Source: Cereibacter sphaeroides (GTDB lineage Bacteria > Pseudomonadota > Alphaproteobacteria > Rhodobacterales > Rhodobacteraceae). From it: 64,000 bases of DNA. The notes beneath the pieces are model-generated. The model was not told where the DNA came from. It saw nothing but the letters and a program-made list of their open reading frames with translations, and ran no database searches. The stretch lies in the NCBI GenBank assembly GCA_003243455.1, contig QFQS01000001.1, positions 682,001 to 746,000 on the forward strand, given 5' to 3'. Of this stretch, positions 27,058 to 35,135 are shown piece after piece. The position numbers and the translations under genes are program-made. Positions within the stretch are counted from its first letter, which is position 1; each line of letters begins with the position of its first letter.

Positions 27058-27091
27058 ATGTCACCTCAGAGAACCCTCTCGCGAACCAGCA

Positions 27092-27196
27092 CGGGCGCGC
27101 ACCCCGCGTCGCTCGGACGGAGGGGGAGCAGCTGGACGACGCCGGGGCGAACCCCGGGGATGCGCGCCCGATCCCGACCCCGTCAGGGGCCGGGAT
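27092..27196 (-). promoter_or_regulatory. nested hairpins between GTA capsid (gp5) and connector (gp6) genes
   Basis: Three inverted repeats fill the gp5-gp6 gap. On the plus strand: atcccgacccc/ggggccgggat (27171-27181 with 27186-27196, one mismatch), just after the gp5 stop; ccgggg/ccccgg (27142-27157, tetraloop UUCG on the sense strand); and cgggcgcgcaccccg (27092-27106) with its near-complement at 27155-27170. None has a U-tract. They could stabilise capsid mRNA or reduce downstream expression. Confidence 0.5.
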
Positions 27197-27205
27197 TCCG
27201 CCCGA

Positions 27206-28399
27206 TCAGGACGTGGCGAACTTCAAAAGCTTGATCGCCGCGTAATCGCTGACGTCGCCACCAACGCGCTTGGTCGCGTAGAACAGAACGTTGGGCTTGG
27301 CCGAGAAGGGATCGCGCAGGATGCGCAGGTCAGGACGCTCGGCAATCGTATAGCCCGCACCGAAATCGCCGAACGCGATGGCATAGGCGTTGGCCGCAAT
27401 ATCCGGCATGTCCTCGCAGATCAGCACCGGATAGCCCATCAGCCGCGCCGGTTCCGCCGCCGCCAACCCGTCCGACCACATGAAGCGGCCATCGGCATCC
27501 TTCATCTTGCGCACCGCACCAGCAGTTTTCGAGTTCATGACGAAGGTCGCATTGGCGCGATAGTCGGCCCCCAGCGCATAGATCAGGTTCACGATGCAAT
27601 CGACCGCATTGGTCGTCGGGAAGTCCGAGGCAGCACCCGAGGGCACATAGCCAAGGCTGCCCCAGGTCCACGACGCATTCGCAACCTTCGCAGGCAGCAG
27701 AAAGCCCTTCGGCTTGTCCACCCCATCACCGCTGACAAAAGCCGCCGATTCCGCACGGATAAAGCGCGTGGCAATCTTGCCCGCCAGCCAGCCCTCGACG
27801 TCGAACGCACTGTCATCCAGCAGGCGCTGGCTGGCCTTCGGCATCGCCGACAGTTCATGCAGGCGAACCGAAATGCGCTCGATCACCGGCGTCGCGGTCT
27901 CGGCCTGCGCGCCCGTCTCAGTCGCCCAGCCCGAACCGACCTCGGAGCGATCCACGAGAATGTCGAACGACACCGCATCCACATTCACCACGTTGGCAAT
28001 CGCGCGGATCGAAGAGGTCGACACCAGCATCGACTTGATCGTCTCCGCCGTCTGCGGATCGACCAGATAGCCGCCGTCGGCAGCGACAGCTGTGCTCATC
28101 GCCTTGCCTTCAAGGACCAGCCCGCGCAGCCCGTCGTCGTCGCCATTGCGCAGATAGGCGTTGAACGCCTTCTTGTGCGGCACATCCATCTCTACAGCCG
28201 CCGACAGGGCCGGGCGCCCATAGCTCACAGTCTTCCGATCCAGCATGGTCAGTCGCTCTTCCTGTTGTTGCAACGCAGATTTCACTTCGTCCTGAAAGCC
28301 CTTGAAGTCTTGCAGGAAACCGCTCATTACCTCTGCCGCCTCGGCAGCAGGCGACAGGGCCGGTGAAATGCCCCCCGACCGGGATTTGGTCTCAGTCAT
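27206..28399 (-). CDS. GTA major capsid protein, HK97 fold (gp5)
   Basis: 397 residues. The first ~100 residues are a coiled-coil delta/scaffold region (FLQDFKGFQDEVKSALQQQEER). The HK97 capsid domain follows: KAMSTAVAADGGYLVDPQTA, ISVRLHELSAMPKASQRLLDD, FVSGDGVDKPKGFL, ATFVMNSKTAGAVRKMKDAD, ILCEDMPDIA, IAFGDFGAGYTIAERPDLRI. The N-terminal region is removed by the gp4 protease in RcGTA. Confidence 0.96.
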   Translation of the reverse strand: MTETKSRSGGISPALSPAAEAAEVMSGFLQDFKGFQDEVKSALQQQEERLTMLDRKTVSYGRPALSAAVEMDVPHKKAFNAYLRNGDDDGLRGLVLEGKAMSTAVAADGGYLVDPQTAETIKSMLVSTSSIRAIANVVNVDAVSFDILVDRSEVGSGWATETGAQAETATPVIERISVRLHELSAMPKASQRLLDDSAFDVEGWLAGKIATRFIRAESAAFVSGDGVDKPKGFLLPAKVANASWTWGSLGYVPSGAASDFPTTNAVDCIVNLIYALGADYRANATFVMNSKTAGAVRKMKDADGRFMWSDGLAAAEPARLMGYPVLICEDMPDIAANAYAIAFGDFGAGYTIAERPDLRILRDPFSAKPNVLFYATKRVGGDVSDYAAIKLLKFATS

Positions 28400-28420
28400 C
28401 TGATCCTCCGATAAGGGCCT

Positions 28421-28972
28421 CTAGCGGCCCGAAAGCCCTGCCCGCGCGGCGTTCAGCACCGTGGCCAAATGGCGCCAGCCCTCGGCGTCATCCGCGCTCT
28501 TGGCCTGCACCCGCGCCTCGGGCAGCATGGGAAATGTCACCAGCGACACTTCCCACAACTCCAGCTCGGCCAGCATCCGCTGCCCCTTGCCGTCCTTTTC
28601 CGCCTTCAGCGTGCGATAGCCGATCGACAGCCCGTCGATCGCCCCCGCTGCCAGCAGCGCCGCCGCCTCACGGCCCTTCTCGACCTCGGTCAGGATGCGG
28701 CCCTTGACATATAGCCCCGCCGCATCCTCGCGGACCTCGTCCCAGACGCCGATGGGCTGCGCCGGGTCATGCTGCCACAGCATCTTCACCCGCCGCCCCG
28801 AGGCAGCCAGCGCTGCCAGCGAGGCCGCATAAGCGCCCTTCCGCACCACATCGCCGCCCTGGTCGCGCCGCCCGAACAGGCTGGCATAGCCCTCGACCAC
28901 AGCACCGTCGCTGACCACCAGCCCAGCTTCGGGCCGGTGGAACTTGCGCTCCGGCGCGCCGTATTCGCTCAT
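28421..28972 (-). CDS. GTA prohead protease, HK97 type (gp4)
   Basis: About 183 residues from the ATG at 28972 (28981 also possible). Motifs: VVEGYASLFGRRDQGGDVVR at the N-terminus, KMLWQHDPAQPIGVWDEV with the catalytic His region, and AIDGLSIGYRTLKAEKDGKG with the Ser region of the U35 prohead proteases. It cleaves the capsid precursor. Confidence 0.93.
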   Translation of the reverse strand: MSEYGAPERKFHRPEAGLVVSDGAVVEGYASLFGRRDQGGDVVRKGAYAASLAALAASGRRVKMLWQHDPAQPIGVWDEVREDAAGLYVKGRILTEVEKGREAAALLAAGAIDGLSIGYRTLKAEKDGKGQRMLAELELWEVSLVTFPMLPEARVQAKSADDAEGWRHLATVLNAARAGLSGR

Positions 28973-28983
28973 CTCCACCATCC

Positions 28984-29226
28984 TCACCTCATCGCCGCTG
29001 TCACCAGCGCCTCGGCCATCTGCGCCAGCAGAAACGCCGCGACCCCGTAAACCCCCAGCCATATCCGCTTTTCTAGCCGCTCCAGCGCCGCATCGATCTG
29101 GCCCAGTCGGAACTCCAGCGCGCCCCAGCGCTCTTCCGCGACCCGCTCGTTCGCCTCGATCCGGGCCGAGGCCGCGTCGAAACTGTCGAACAGGAAGCGG
29201 GAACCACCCGTGTTCCGCGCCGTCAT
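28984..29226 (-). CDS. GTA head formation protein (gp3.5, rcc01685-like)
   Basis: 80 residues: FLFDSFDAASARIEANERVA, a coiled-coil LGQIDAALERLEKRIWLG, and a C-terminal membrane-like helix GVYGVAAFLLAQMAEAL. This matches the small gene between portal and protease in RcGTA needed for head formation. The start overlaps the portal stop as ATGA. Confidence 0.88.
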   Translation of the reverse strand: MTARNTGGSRFLFDSFDAASARIEANERVAEERWGALEFRLGQIDAALERLEKRIWLGVYGVAAFLLAQMAEALVTAAMR

Positions 29227-30395
29227 TCCGCCTCCAGCGGCGGCAGACCCAGCAGAACCCGCTTCTCGGCCACGCTCAGGAAATCCGCAGCCCCCACCCG
29301 CGCCCACAGCTGATCCCGCTCCGACGCCAGCGCCGGCACCTGATCCAGATCGGGTCGCAACTCCACCTCGTCACCCGAGAACATCGACAACCAATGCGAA
29401 ACCACCGCCGTCACCCGCCCGACCAAAGGCAATACCGTCAGCCGATAGAACGCCCGGTTGGCCTCCTGGTAATTGGCATAGGTCGCCTCGCCCGGAATCC
29501 CGATCAGCATCGGCGGCACGCCAAAGGCGATCGCAATCTCCCGCGCGGCGGAAACCTTGGTCTCATGGAACTCCATGTCCGAAGGGCTGAACCCCATCGG
29601 CTTCCAGTCCAATCCGCCCTCCAGCAGCATCGGCCGCCCGGCATTCCGCGCGCCCTGATGATGGCTCTCCATCTCGCTGACCAGCCTGTCATACTGATCC
29701 GGCGACAGCGCGCCCTGCCCGTCGATCCCGCGATAGACGATCGCCCCCGAAGGCCGCGCCGCATTGTCCAAAAGCGCCTTCGACCACGCACTGGCAGAGC
29801 TATGGACATCCACAGCCACCGCCGCCGCCTGCAACGGCGACAGCCCGTAATGATCATCCTGCGGATGAAACGCCCGGATATGACAGATCGGCGGCACCCC
29901 GCCGCCCATATCAAACCGATGCACCCGGCCGCCCACCGCATAGTCATAGGCGACAGGCCAGCCATCCGCCCCCGGTATCAGGCTCATCCGGTCGGGACGC
30001 AGCACATGCAACTCACCCGGCAACGCCCGCGACCCCGGCACCGCCTCCAGATAGGCGTTCCCGGTCAGCAGCAGATAGCCATAGACTGCTTCGAACCACT
30101 CCGCCCGCCCCTGCCCCGCATTCGGCCGCCGGATCAGATCCAGCACCGGATGCGTCTCATACCGCCGCTCGCCATCCTGCAACACCAGCGGCAGCGCCGC
30201 CGCCGTCTCGGCGACCAGCTTCACCACCCGGAACCCGATCGGATTGCCCTGAAACCCCGCCTTGGTCAGCGAGACCACATCCCGCGGGCTCCAGGCCACG
30301 CGCCCCGAGGTGCCAAAAGCCACCACCTTGCCCGTGGCCGAAGCCTTCTGCTCCGGCACCGCTGCCGCCGAGCGCCTAAGAAAGTCGAACACCAT
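29223..30395 (-). CDS. GTA portal protein (gp3)
   Basis: 390 residues from the ATG at 30395, preceded by gggggaagg. HK97-type portal motifs: SPRDVVSLTKAGFQGNPIGF, LDLIRRPNAGQGRAEWFEAV, YLLLTGNAYLEAVPG, SPLQAAAVAVDVHSSASAWS, GVPPMLIGIPGEATYANYQE, ANRAFYRLTVLPLVGR. It forms the dodecameric DNA gateway of the head. Confidence 0.95.
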   Translation of the reverse strand: MVFDFLRRSAAAVPEQKASATGKVVAFGTSGRVAWSPRDVVSLTKAGFQGNPIGFRVVKLVAETAAALPLVLQDGERRYETHPVLDLIRRPNAGQGRAEWFEAVYGYLLLTGNAYLEAVPGSRALPGELHVLRPDRMSLIPGADGWPVAYDYAVGGRVHRFDMGGGVPPICHIRAFHPQDDHYGLSPLQAAAVAVDVHSSASAWSKALLDNAARPSGAIVYRGIDGQGALSPDQYDRLVSEMESHHQGARNAGRPMLLEGGLDWKPMGFSPSDMEFHETKVSAAREIAIAFGVPPMLIGIPGEATYANYQEANRAFYRLTVLPLVGRVTAVVSHWLSMFSGDEVELRPDLDQVPALASERDQLWARVGAADFLSVAEKRVLLGLPPLEAE

Positions 30396-30454
30396 CCTTC
30401 CCCCATTCCTCATCCCGCCGGCGCCCGGCATGCAGCCCGGCTCCCCGAAACATC

Positions 30455-30474
30455 ATTCATCTTGGCAAAAATAT
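30455..30474 (+). repeat. recurrent intergenic motif, copy C
   Basis: The run attcatcttggcaaaaatat is followed by ccccgccggagg, between the gp2 end and the gp3 start. Read on the minus strand (the sense of the GTA genes) it is a small CCUCCGGCGGGG hairpin followed by a U-rich run, placed 36 bases after the gp2 stop. Confidence 0.5.
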
Positions 30475-30509
30475 CCCCGCCGGAGGCGCACCCCGCCGCT
30501 AGCGTGACG

Positions 30510-31853
30510 CTAAAGCATCCGTATCCCCGGTCGCCGCCACCCCTTCGCGGGGTCGATCATCAGATCCGTCAGCGCCCAGACCAGCGCATCGACGCGATCC
30601 GGGCTGCCCTTGCCCCGGAACCCCTGCGCCGACATTTGCGCCATCTGGTCCTCCAGCCGCGCCATGCCCCGCAGGTGCTGCACCCGACCCTGCTCATATA
30701 GCGCCGCCACCGGCTCCGCCCGGGCCACCTTGCCCCGGCTTGCATTCACCGCCCGGTAAGGCACAAACGCATCATTCGCCCGGATCACGTTCTCGACCAG
30801 CGCCCCGCCCTGGTTCACCTCGGCCACCAGCCGATCCCCACCCCAGCGATGCAAAGCCTCGATCGCCGCCGCCGCCCATTGTTGCGGAGAAGCCGCCCGA
30901 ACCGAGGCATCTTCCAGCACCACAGCCCGCCACTCCTGCGGCGCGCCTTCCGTGATGGCACCCGCCACCACGATCCCGCATTCGTCCGACCCCTCATGCC
31001 CCGTCACCGGCGGGTCAATCGCCACCACGATCCGGCTCAGCCGAGGCGCCGCATCCAGATGCAGCCCCTGAAACCCCGCCTCCGGCCACAGCGCGCCATC
31101 GACATCTTCCAGCAACTCGCCATCCAGCTCCTGCTGCCCCTGCCGCGTCCCGGCGTAGCGCGTCCGCACCTCCGCCAGGAAAGACGCCGCCAGATGCGCC
31201 CGGTTCGCCTCGGTCGGCGCATGGGTCAGGACCGTCGAGGGGTTCTTCAGGATCGCCTTCAGCACCTCGACATTGCGCGGCGTCGTCGTCACCACCTGCC
31301 GGGGATGTTTCCCCAGCCGGAGCGCGAACTGCAGCATGTCCCAGGCCTCGCGCCCCCGCTTCCACTTGGCCAGCTCATCGACCCAGGCCGCATCGAACTG
31401 CGGCCCCCGCAGGCTTTCCGGGTCATGCGCCGAGAACACCTGAGCAATCGCCCCGTTGGGCCAGAGCAGCCGCTTGCGCCCCGCCTCCCAAACCGGCTTC
31501 CGGTCGGGGGGAGAGCAGGCCAAAATCCCACTCTCACCGAACACCATGATCTCACGCGCCTGATCGACCGTTTCGCCGACCAGCGCGACCGACTTCGCCG
31601 CGCCGGGGTCCGTCGGCCCGGACCCTTCGACCTGCGCCCGCACCCATTCGGCCCCGGCGCGGGTCTTGCCCGCGCCGCGTCCGCCCATGATCACCCAGGT
31701 CCGCCAGGCCCCCTCGGGCGGCAGCTGATGCGGCAGCGCCCAGAAGGTGAACATCCATGGCAAAGCCAACAGAGCATTCTCGTCCAGCCCCGCAAGGAAT
31801 TCCTCAACCATCTCCGGCGTCGCGGAGGCAAGCCAGGCGGCGCCCGATCTCAA
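30510..31853 (-). CDS. GTA terminase large subunit (gp2)
   Basis: A packaging motor of about 447 residues. The ATPase Walker A is MGGRGAGKTRAGAEW near residue 58, then VALVGETVDQAREIMVFG and the Walker B region GPQFDAAWVDELAKW. The C-terminal nuclease domain shows RIVVAIDPPVTG, DRLVAEVNQGGALVENVIR and LVWALTDLMIDP. The start is uncertain: the frame is open to 31928. TTG at 31853 gives the usual N-terminus (RSGAAWLASATPEMVEEF), and ATG at 31811 is the shortest option. Confidence 0.93.
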   Translation of the reverse strand: MRSGAAWLASATPEMVEEFLAGLDENALLALPWMFTFWALPHQLPPEGAWRTWVIMGGRGAGKTRAGAEWVRAQVEGSGPTDPGAAKSVALVGETVDQAREIMVFGESGILACSPPDRKPVWEAGRKRLLWPNGAIAQVFSAHDPESLRGPQFDAAWVDELAKWKRGREAWDMLQFALRLGKHPRQVVTTTPRNVEVLKAILKNPSTVLTHAPTEANRAHLAASFLAEVRTRYAGTRQGQQELDGELLEDVDGALWPEAGFQGLHLDAAPRLSRIVVAIDPPVTGHEGSDECGIVVAGAITEGAPQEWRAVVLEDASVRAASPQQWAAAAIEALHRWGGDRLVAEVNQGGALVENVIRANDAFVPYRAVNASRGKVARAEPVAALYEQGRVQHLRGMARLEDQMAQMSAQGFRGKGSPDRVDALVWALTDLMIDPAKGWRRPGIRML

Positions 31854-32133
31854 GTCGCGCGGCGTCGAAATCGAGCGCGCGTCCACGGTCGCCGACGATC
31901 CCGGCTGCCTGATTGCGGAGTCTGTCAATTCGCGCCCTTTCCTGCATTGCCATGTCGAGTGCGGTCTTCATTTCCCTGATCGCGGCCTGAGCGGCCTTGA
32001 CCTCCTCGACCTTGCCCGACCGCAAGGCGCGCCTTGCCCGGACCAGATCCTCGGCCGCTTCCCGAAGCCAGCCTTCACTCTCCACCAGCAGATCGACTGG
32101 CGGTTCTTCTCCCAAGGAGAACTCTGTTGTCAT
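31804..32133 (-). CDS. GTA terminase small subunit (gp1)
   Basis: 109 residues from the ATG at 32133. It is mostly coiled-coil (EDLVRARRALRSGKVEEVKA, AIREMKTALDMAMQERARID), as in the RcGTA small terminase. It overlaps gp2. A GTG at 32208 would add 25 residues (KTRRRFFISLEDVRGWRESG and more) with reasonable codon use, but that start would lie inside the leader hairpin. First gene of the GTA cluster. Confidence 0.85.
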   Translation of the reverse strand: MTTEFSLGEEPPVDLLVESEGWLREAAEDLVRARRALRSGKVEEVKAAQAAIREMKTALDMAMQERARIDRLRNQAAGIVGDRGRALDFDAARLEIGRRLACLRDAGDG

Positions 32134-32185
32134 TGACTGCTCAAACCCGCTCTCGCGCCACCCCCGCACGTCCTCGAGCGAAATG

Positions 32186-32219
32186 AAAAAACGGCGCCGG
32201 GTCTTCACCCGTGCCGCTT
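32186..32219 (-). promoter_or_regulatory. intrinsic-terminator-like hairpin in the GTA leader (candidate attenuator)
   Basis: Read on the minus strand: AAGCGGC-a-CGGGT, loop gaag, ACCCG-gc-GCCGTTTTTT. The stem has two paired segments with a small internal loop and runs into six T residues. It lies between the predicted promoter (32245-32273) and the gp1 ATG (32133). It could terminate transcripts of the GTA cluster unless read-through is favoured. Confidence 0.55.
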
Positions 32220-32244
32220 ACCCACCTCTTCCAGCATGTCACAA

Positions 32245-32273
32245 CCTATACGTTGGACCGCGCGCAGAGTCAA
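32245..32273 (-). promoter_or_regulatory. predicted sigma70-type promoter of the GTA cluster
   Basis: On the minus strand: TTGACT (32273-32268), a 17-base spacer and TATAGG (32250-32245), with an AT-rich stretch upstream (aatagatttttcg). The expected start is near 32238, about 105 bases before gp1. This is the only good promoter-like pattern between mltG and gp1. In R. capsulatus GTA transcription needs GafA; no GafA site was sought. Confidence 0.6.
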
Positions 32274-32325
32274 ACGAAAAATCTATTGGTGACAGCCAGT
32301 TATCGCGCGCGCCCTTAACCTTCTG

Positions 32326-33513
32326 TCAAGGATTTGTGCCGGTTTCCGGCTCTGCCGGTAGGCCTTGCGCCTCGCGCTGCGCCTCGATGGCGCGCCACTT
32401 GGCGACGTTGGTATTGTGCTCGGCCAGCGTGGTCGCAAAGGCATGGCCACCCGATCCGTCGGCAACGAAATAGAGGTAGTCCGTCGTCTCTGGGTTCAGC
32501 GCCGCCCGTATGCTCAGCAGGCCGGGGTTCGCGATGGGCGTCGGCGGCAATCCGTCGATCACATAGGTGTTCCAGGGGGTTTCGCGGCGAAGCTCACTTT
32601 GCCGCAGCCCGCGGCCCAGCGCGCCCTCGCCCTTGGTGATGCCATAGATCACCGTCGGGTCGGTCTGCAGCCGCATCCCCTGCGCCAGACGGTTCAGGAA
32701 GACGCTCGCCACCCGCCCCCGCTCTTCGGCGACGCCGGTTTCCTTCTCGACGATCGAGGCCATGATCAAAGCTTCTTCCGGCGTCTGATAGGGCAACCCG
32801 TCAGCACGCGATGCCCACAGATCAGCCAGGATCGCGGTCTGGCGCGCCGACATCTCACCGACCAGGGCCGCCCGATCCGCCCCGCGCGTAACCTCATAGC
32901 TGTCCGGCGCCAGCGTGCCTTCCGGCGGAACCGGCCCCGGATCGCCCGCCATGAAATCGGCATGCTTCAGGCTGTCGATCACCTGCCAGCTTGTCACACC
33001 CTCCGCCAGCGTCACGCGGAACCGCAGGTCGTCGTCGCCCGCAATCGCCTTGTATTCCTCGGGAATCACGCCCGCCGCGTCGAATTTCATCTTCTCGACG
33101 AACTGATCCGTCGCCGGATCAAGCTCGCGCACCACAACATCCGCCAGGGTCACGCCGATGCGAAAGTTGACCTCGCGCCCACAGGTCGATTGCCCGCCCT
33201 GCGTCATGATTCCCAGGATCTGAGACATCGAGGCGCCCGGCGGCACCAGATAGCTTCCGAACTTCAGCTGAGCCGACCGCTCGGCATAATCCGCGCCGAT
33301 GCGGAAGATGCGCGCATCGCTGATAGCACCCTCCTGCTCCAGCAACCGGCTCACCTGCCCCAGCGAGGCCCCCCGCTCAACCCGGATACAGACCGCATCG
33401 TCCAGCGGCCCCGACCCGGTGAACTCCTGCCGTCCCCAGGCCAGAATTCCCGCCGCCAGCGCCAGCACGACGACGAACAGCGTCAGCGCATTGGATGCCA
33501 GCGAACGCCACAT
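32326..33513 (-). CDS. mltG: endolytic murein transglycosylase MltG
   Basis: A 395-residue inner-membrane protein. An N-terminal transmembrane helix (LTLFVVVLALAAGILAW) is followed by a periplasmic LysM-like region (CIRVERGASLGQVSRLLEQE). The YceG domain has EALIMASIVEKETGVAEERG with the catalytic Glu, VASVFLNRLAQGMRLQTDPT, TPWNTYVIDGLPPTPIANPG and YLYFVADGSGGHAFATTLAE. It cleaves nascent glycan strands. The ATG shares one base with the fabF stop (TGATG). Confidence 0.96.
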   Translation of the reverse strand: MWRSLASNALTLFVVVLALAAGILAWGRQEFTGSGPLDDAVCIRVERGASLGQVSRLLEQEGAISDARIFRIGADYAERSAQLKFGSYLVPPGASMSQILGIMTQGGQSTCGREVNFRIGVTLADVVVRELDPATDQFVEKMKFDAAGVIPEEYKAIAGDDDLRFRVTLAEGVTSWQVIDSLKHADFMAGDPGPVPPEGTLAPDSYEVTRGADRAALVGEMSARQTAILADLWASRADGLPYQTPEEALIMASIVEKETGVAEERGRVASVFLNRLAQGMRLQTDPTVIYGITKGEGALGRGLRQSELRRETPWNTYVIDGLPPTPIANPGLLSIRAALNPETTDYLYFVADGSGGHAFATTLAEHNTNVAKWRAIEAQREAQGLPAEPETGTNP

Positions 33514-34775
33514 CAGGCCGGAACCTTGCCAAGCACCAGCGAGGCATTGGTGCCGCCAAATCCGAAGGAATTCGAAAGCGCCACGTCGATCTTGCGCTTG
33601 GCCGCCTTGTTCGGAACCAGATCAAGCACCGGCTCCACCGCCGGATGATCGAGGTTGATCGTCGGCGGCGCGATCTGGTCGCGGATCGCCAGCACGCAGA
33701 AGATCGCCTCGACCGCCCCAGCAGCCCCCAGAAGGTGACCAATCGAAGATTTCGTCGAACTCATCGTCGCCTTCGCCGCCGCATTGCCCATCAACCGCTC
33801 GACCGCACCCAACTCGATGGTATCCGCCATGGTCGAGGTGCCATGCGCATTGATGTAATCCACATCCCCCGGCTCCAGCCCCGCACGCTTCAGCGCCATC
33901 TGCATGCTGCGATAGCCGCCGTTGCCATCCTCGGACGGCGCGGTGATGTGATAGGCGTCGCCCGACAGGCCATAGCCCAGCACCTCGGCATAGATCTTCG
34001 CACCCCGCGCCTTGGCGTGCTCATATTCCTCCAGCACCACGACACCCGCGCCCTCGCCCATGACGAAGCCGTCGCGGTCCGCGTCATAGGGGCGGCTGGC
34101 CTTGGTCGGGTCATCCGCACGCTTGGTCGACAGCGCCTTGCAGGCGTTGAAGCCCGCGATGCCGATCTCGCTGATCGGGCTTTCGGCCCCGCCCGCGATC
34201 ATCACATCCGCATCGCCGAAAGCGATCAACCGGGCCGCATCGCCGATGGCATGGGCGCCGGTCGAGCAGGCAGTGACGACCGCATGGTTCGGCCCCTTGA
34301 AACCGAACCGGATCGAGACCTGGCCCGAGATCAGGTTGATCAGCGCGCCGGGAATGAAGAACGGTGAAACCCGCTTCGGCCCCTTTTCCTTGATCAAAAG
34401 CGCCGTCTCGGCAATCGAGCTCAATCCCCCGATGCCCGACCCGATCATCACGCCGGTGCGTTCGCGGTCCTCTTCGCTCTGGGGCTCCCAGCCGGAATCC
34501 TTCACGGCCTGAACCGCCGCCGCCATGCCGTACAGGATGAACTCGTCGACCTTGCGCTGGTCCTTCGGCTCCATCCACTGATCGGGGTTGAAGGTGCCAT
34601 CCGTGCCATCGCCGCGCGGGATTTCGCAGGCGTATTTGGTGACCACGTTCTCGGTATCGAACCGCGTGATCAGCCCCGCCCCGGATTGCCCCGCAATCAG
34701 CCGGGCCCAGGTCTCATCCACCCCGCAAGCTAGCGGTGTGACCATCCCCAGACCCGTCACAACGACACGACGCAT
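33513..34775 (-). CDS. fabF: beta-ketoacyl-ACP synthase II
   Basis: A 420-residue condensing enzyme for fatty-acid elongation. Motifs: MRRVVVTGLGMVTPLACGV, the nucleophile Cys in AVVTACSTGAHAIGDAARLI, active-site His in NAHGTSTMADTIELGAV, STKSSIGHLLGAAGAVEAIF and the terminal SFGFGGTNASLVLGK. The ATG at 34775 gives the family N-terminus. Its upstream region of 360 bases is occupied by repeat 34913-35127 instead of the usual acpP gene. Confidence 0.97.
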   Translation of the reverse strand: MRRVVVTGLGMVTPLACGVDETWARLIAGQSGAGLITRFDTENVVTKYACEIPRGDGTDGTFNPDQWMEPKDQRKVDEFILYGMAAAVQAVKDSGWEPQSEEDRERTGVMIGSGIGGLSSIAETALLIKEKGPKRVSPFFIPGALINLISGQVSIRFGFKGPNHAVVTACSTGAHAIGDAARLIAFGDADVMIAGGAESPISEIGIAGFNACKALSTKRADDPTKASRPYDADRDGFVMGEGAGVVVLEEYEHAKARGAKIYAEVLGYGLSGDAYHITAPSEDGNGGYRSMQMALKRAGLEPGDVDYINAHGTSTMADTIELGAVERLMGNAAAKATMSSTKSSIGHLLGAAGAVEAIFCVLAIRDQIAPPTINLDHPAVEPVLDLVPNKAAKRKIDVALSNSFGFGGTNASLVLGKVPA

Positions 34776-34912
34776 TCCCCGCCCCCTAAAGCCGCCTTTG
34801 CTGGCGGCGTTGATACACGGCACTCAAGGGGCGCGCAACCAAGCCCCCCGGCAACCTCCCGCCGCCCGCCGGTTTCGCCAAACGCCGGGGCAGAGTGACG
34901 AGTTCCCCGCCT

Positions 34913-35127
34913 GTCTGGCGACGGCCATCGCCTTCGCCACACGATGAAGATCGAGTTGCACCGGTCGGTGGCCCAAAGCCACCGGACAGCGCCCGCCCCG
35001 CCAATGGCGGGCGCTTCTCGCCCGCCGGGGCCGGCACTGGCCTCTCGTGGTTTATTTGCGGATAGGGTCTAGCGGTGATGTTGCGCTGCGGGCGGGGAAC
35101 CGTGGATCGCGTTTCTGTTCCCGCCCG
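34913..35127 (-). repeat. dispersed structured intergenic element, copy 1
   Basis: About 210 bases directly after the agmatinase-like gene. It matches the inverse complement of 63516-63729 along its whole length. Shared blocks, read on the minus strand, are CAGAAACGCGATCC, GCCCGCAG-x-GCAAC, AGAGGCCAGTGCC, GAAGCGCCCGCCAT, GGCGGGGCGGGCGCTG, GACCGGTGCAACTCGAT and TGGCGAAGGCG. It forms three GC-rich hairpins. The stem GGTGGC/GCCACC here is replaced by GTGGCC/GGCCAC in the other copy. It occupies most of the 360-base gap before fabF. No open reading frame is apparent. Confidence 0.75.
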
Positions 35128-35135
35128 GCCCGGCC

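Noticed and set aside
18184..32133. The phage-like cluster read as a prophage
   Set aside because: No integrase, repressor, replication or attachment sites. The gene order, sizes and cysE neighbour match the RcGTA cluster.
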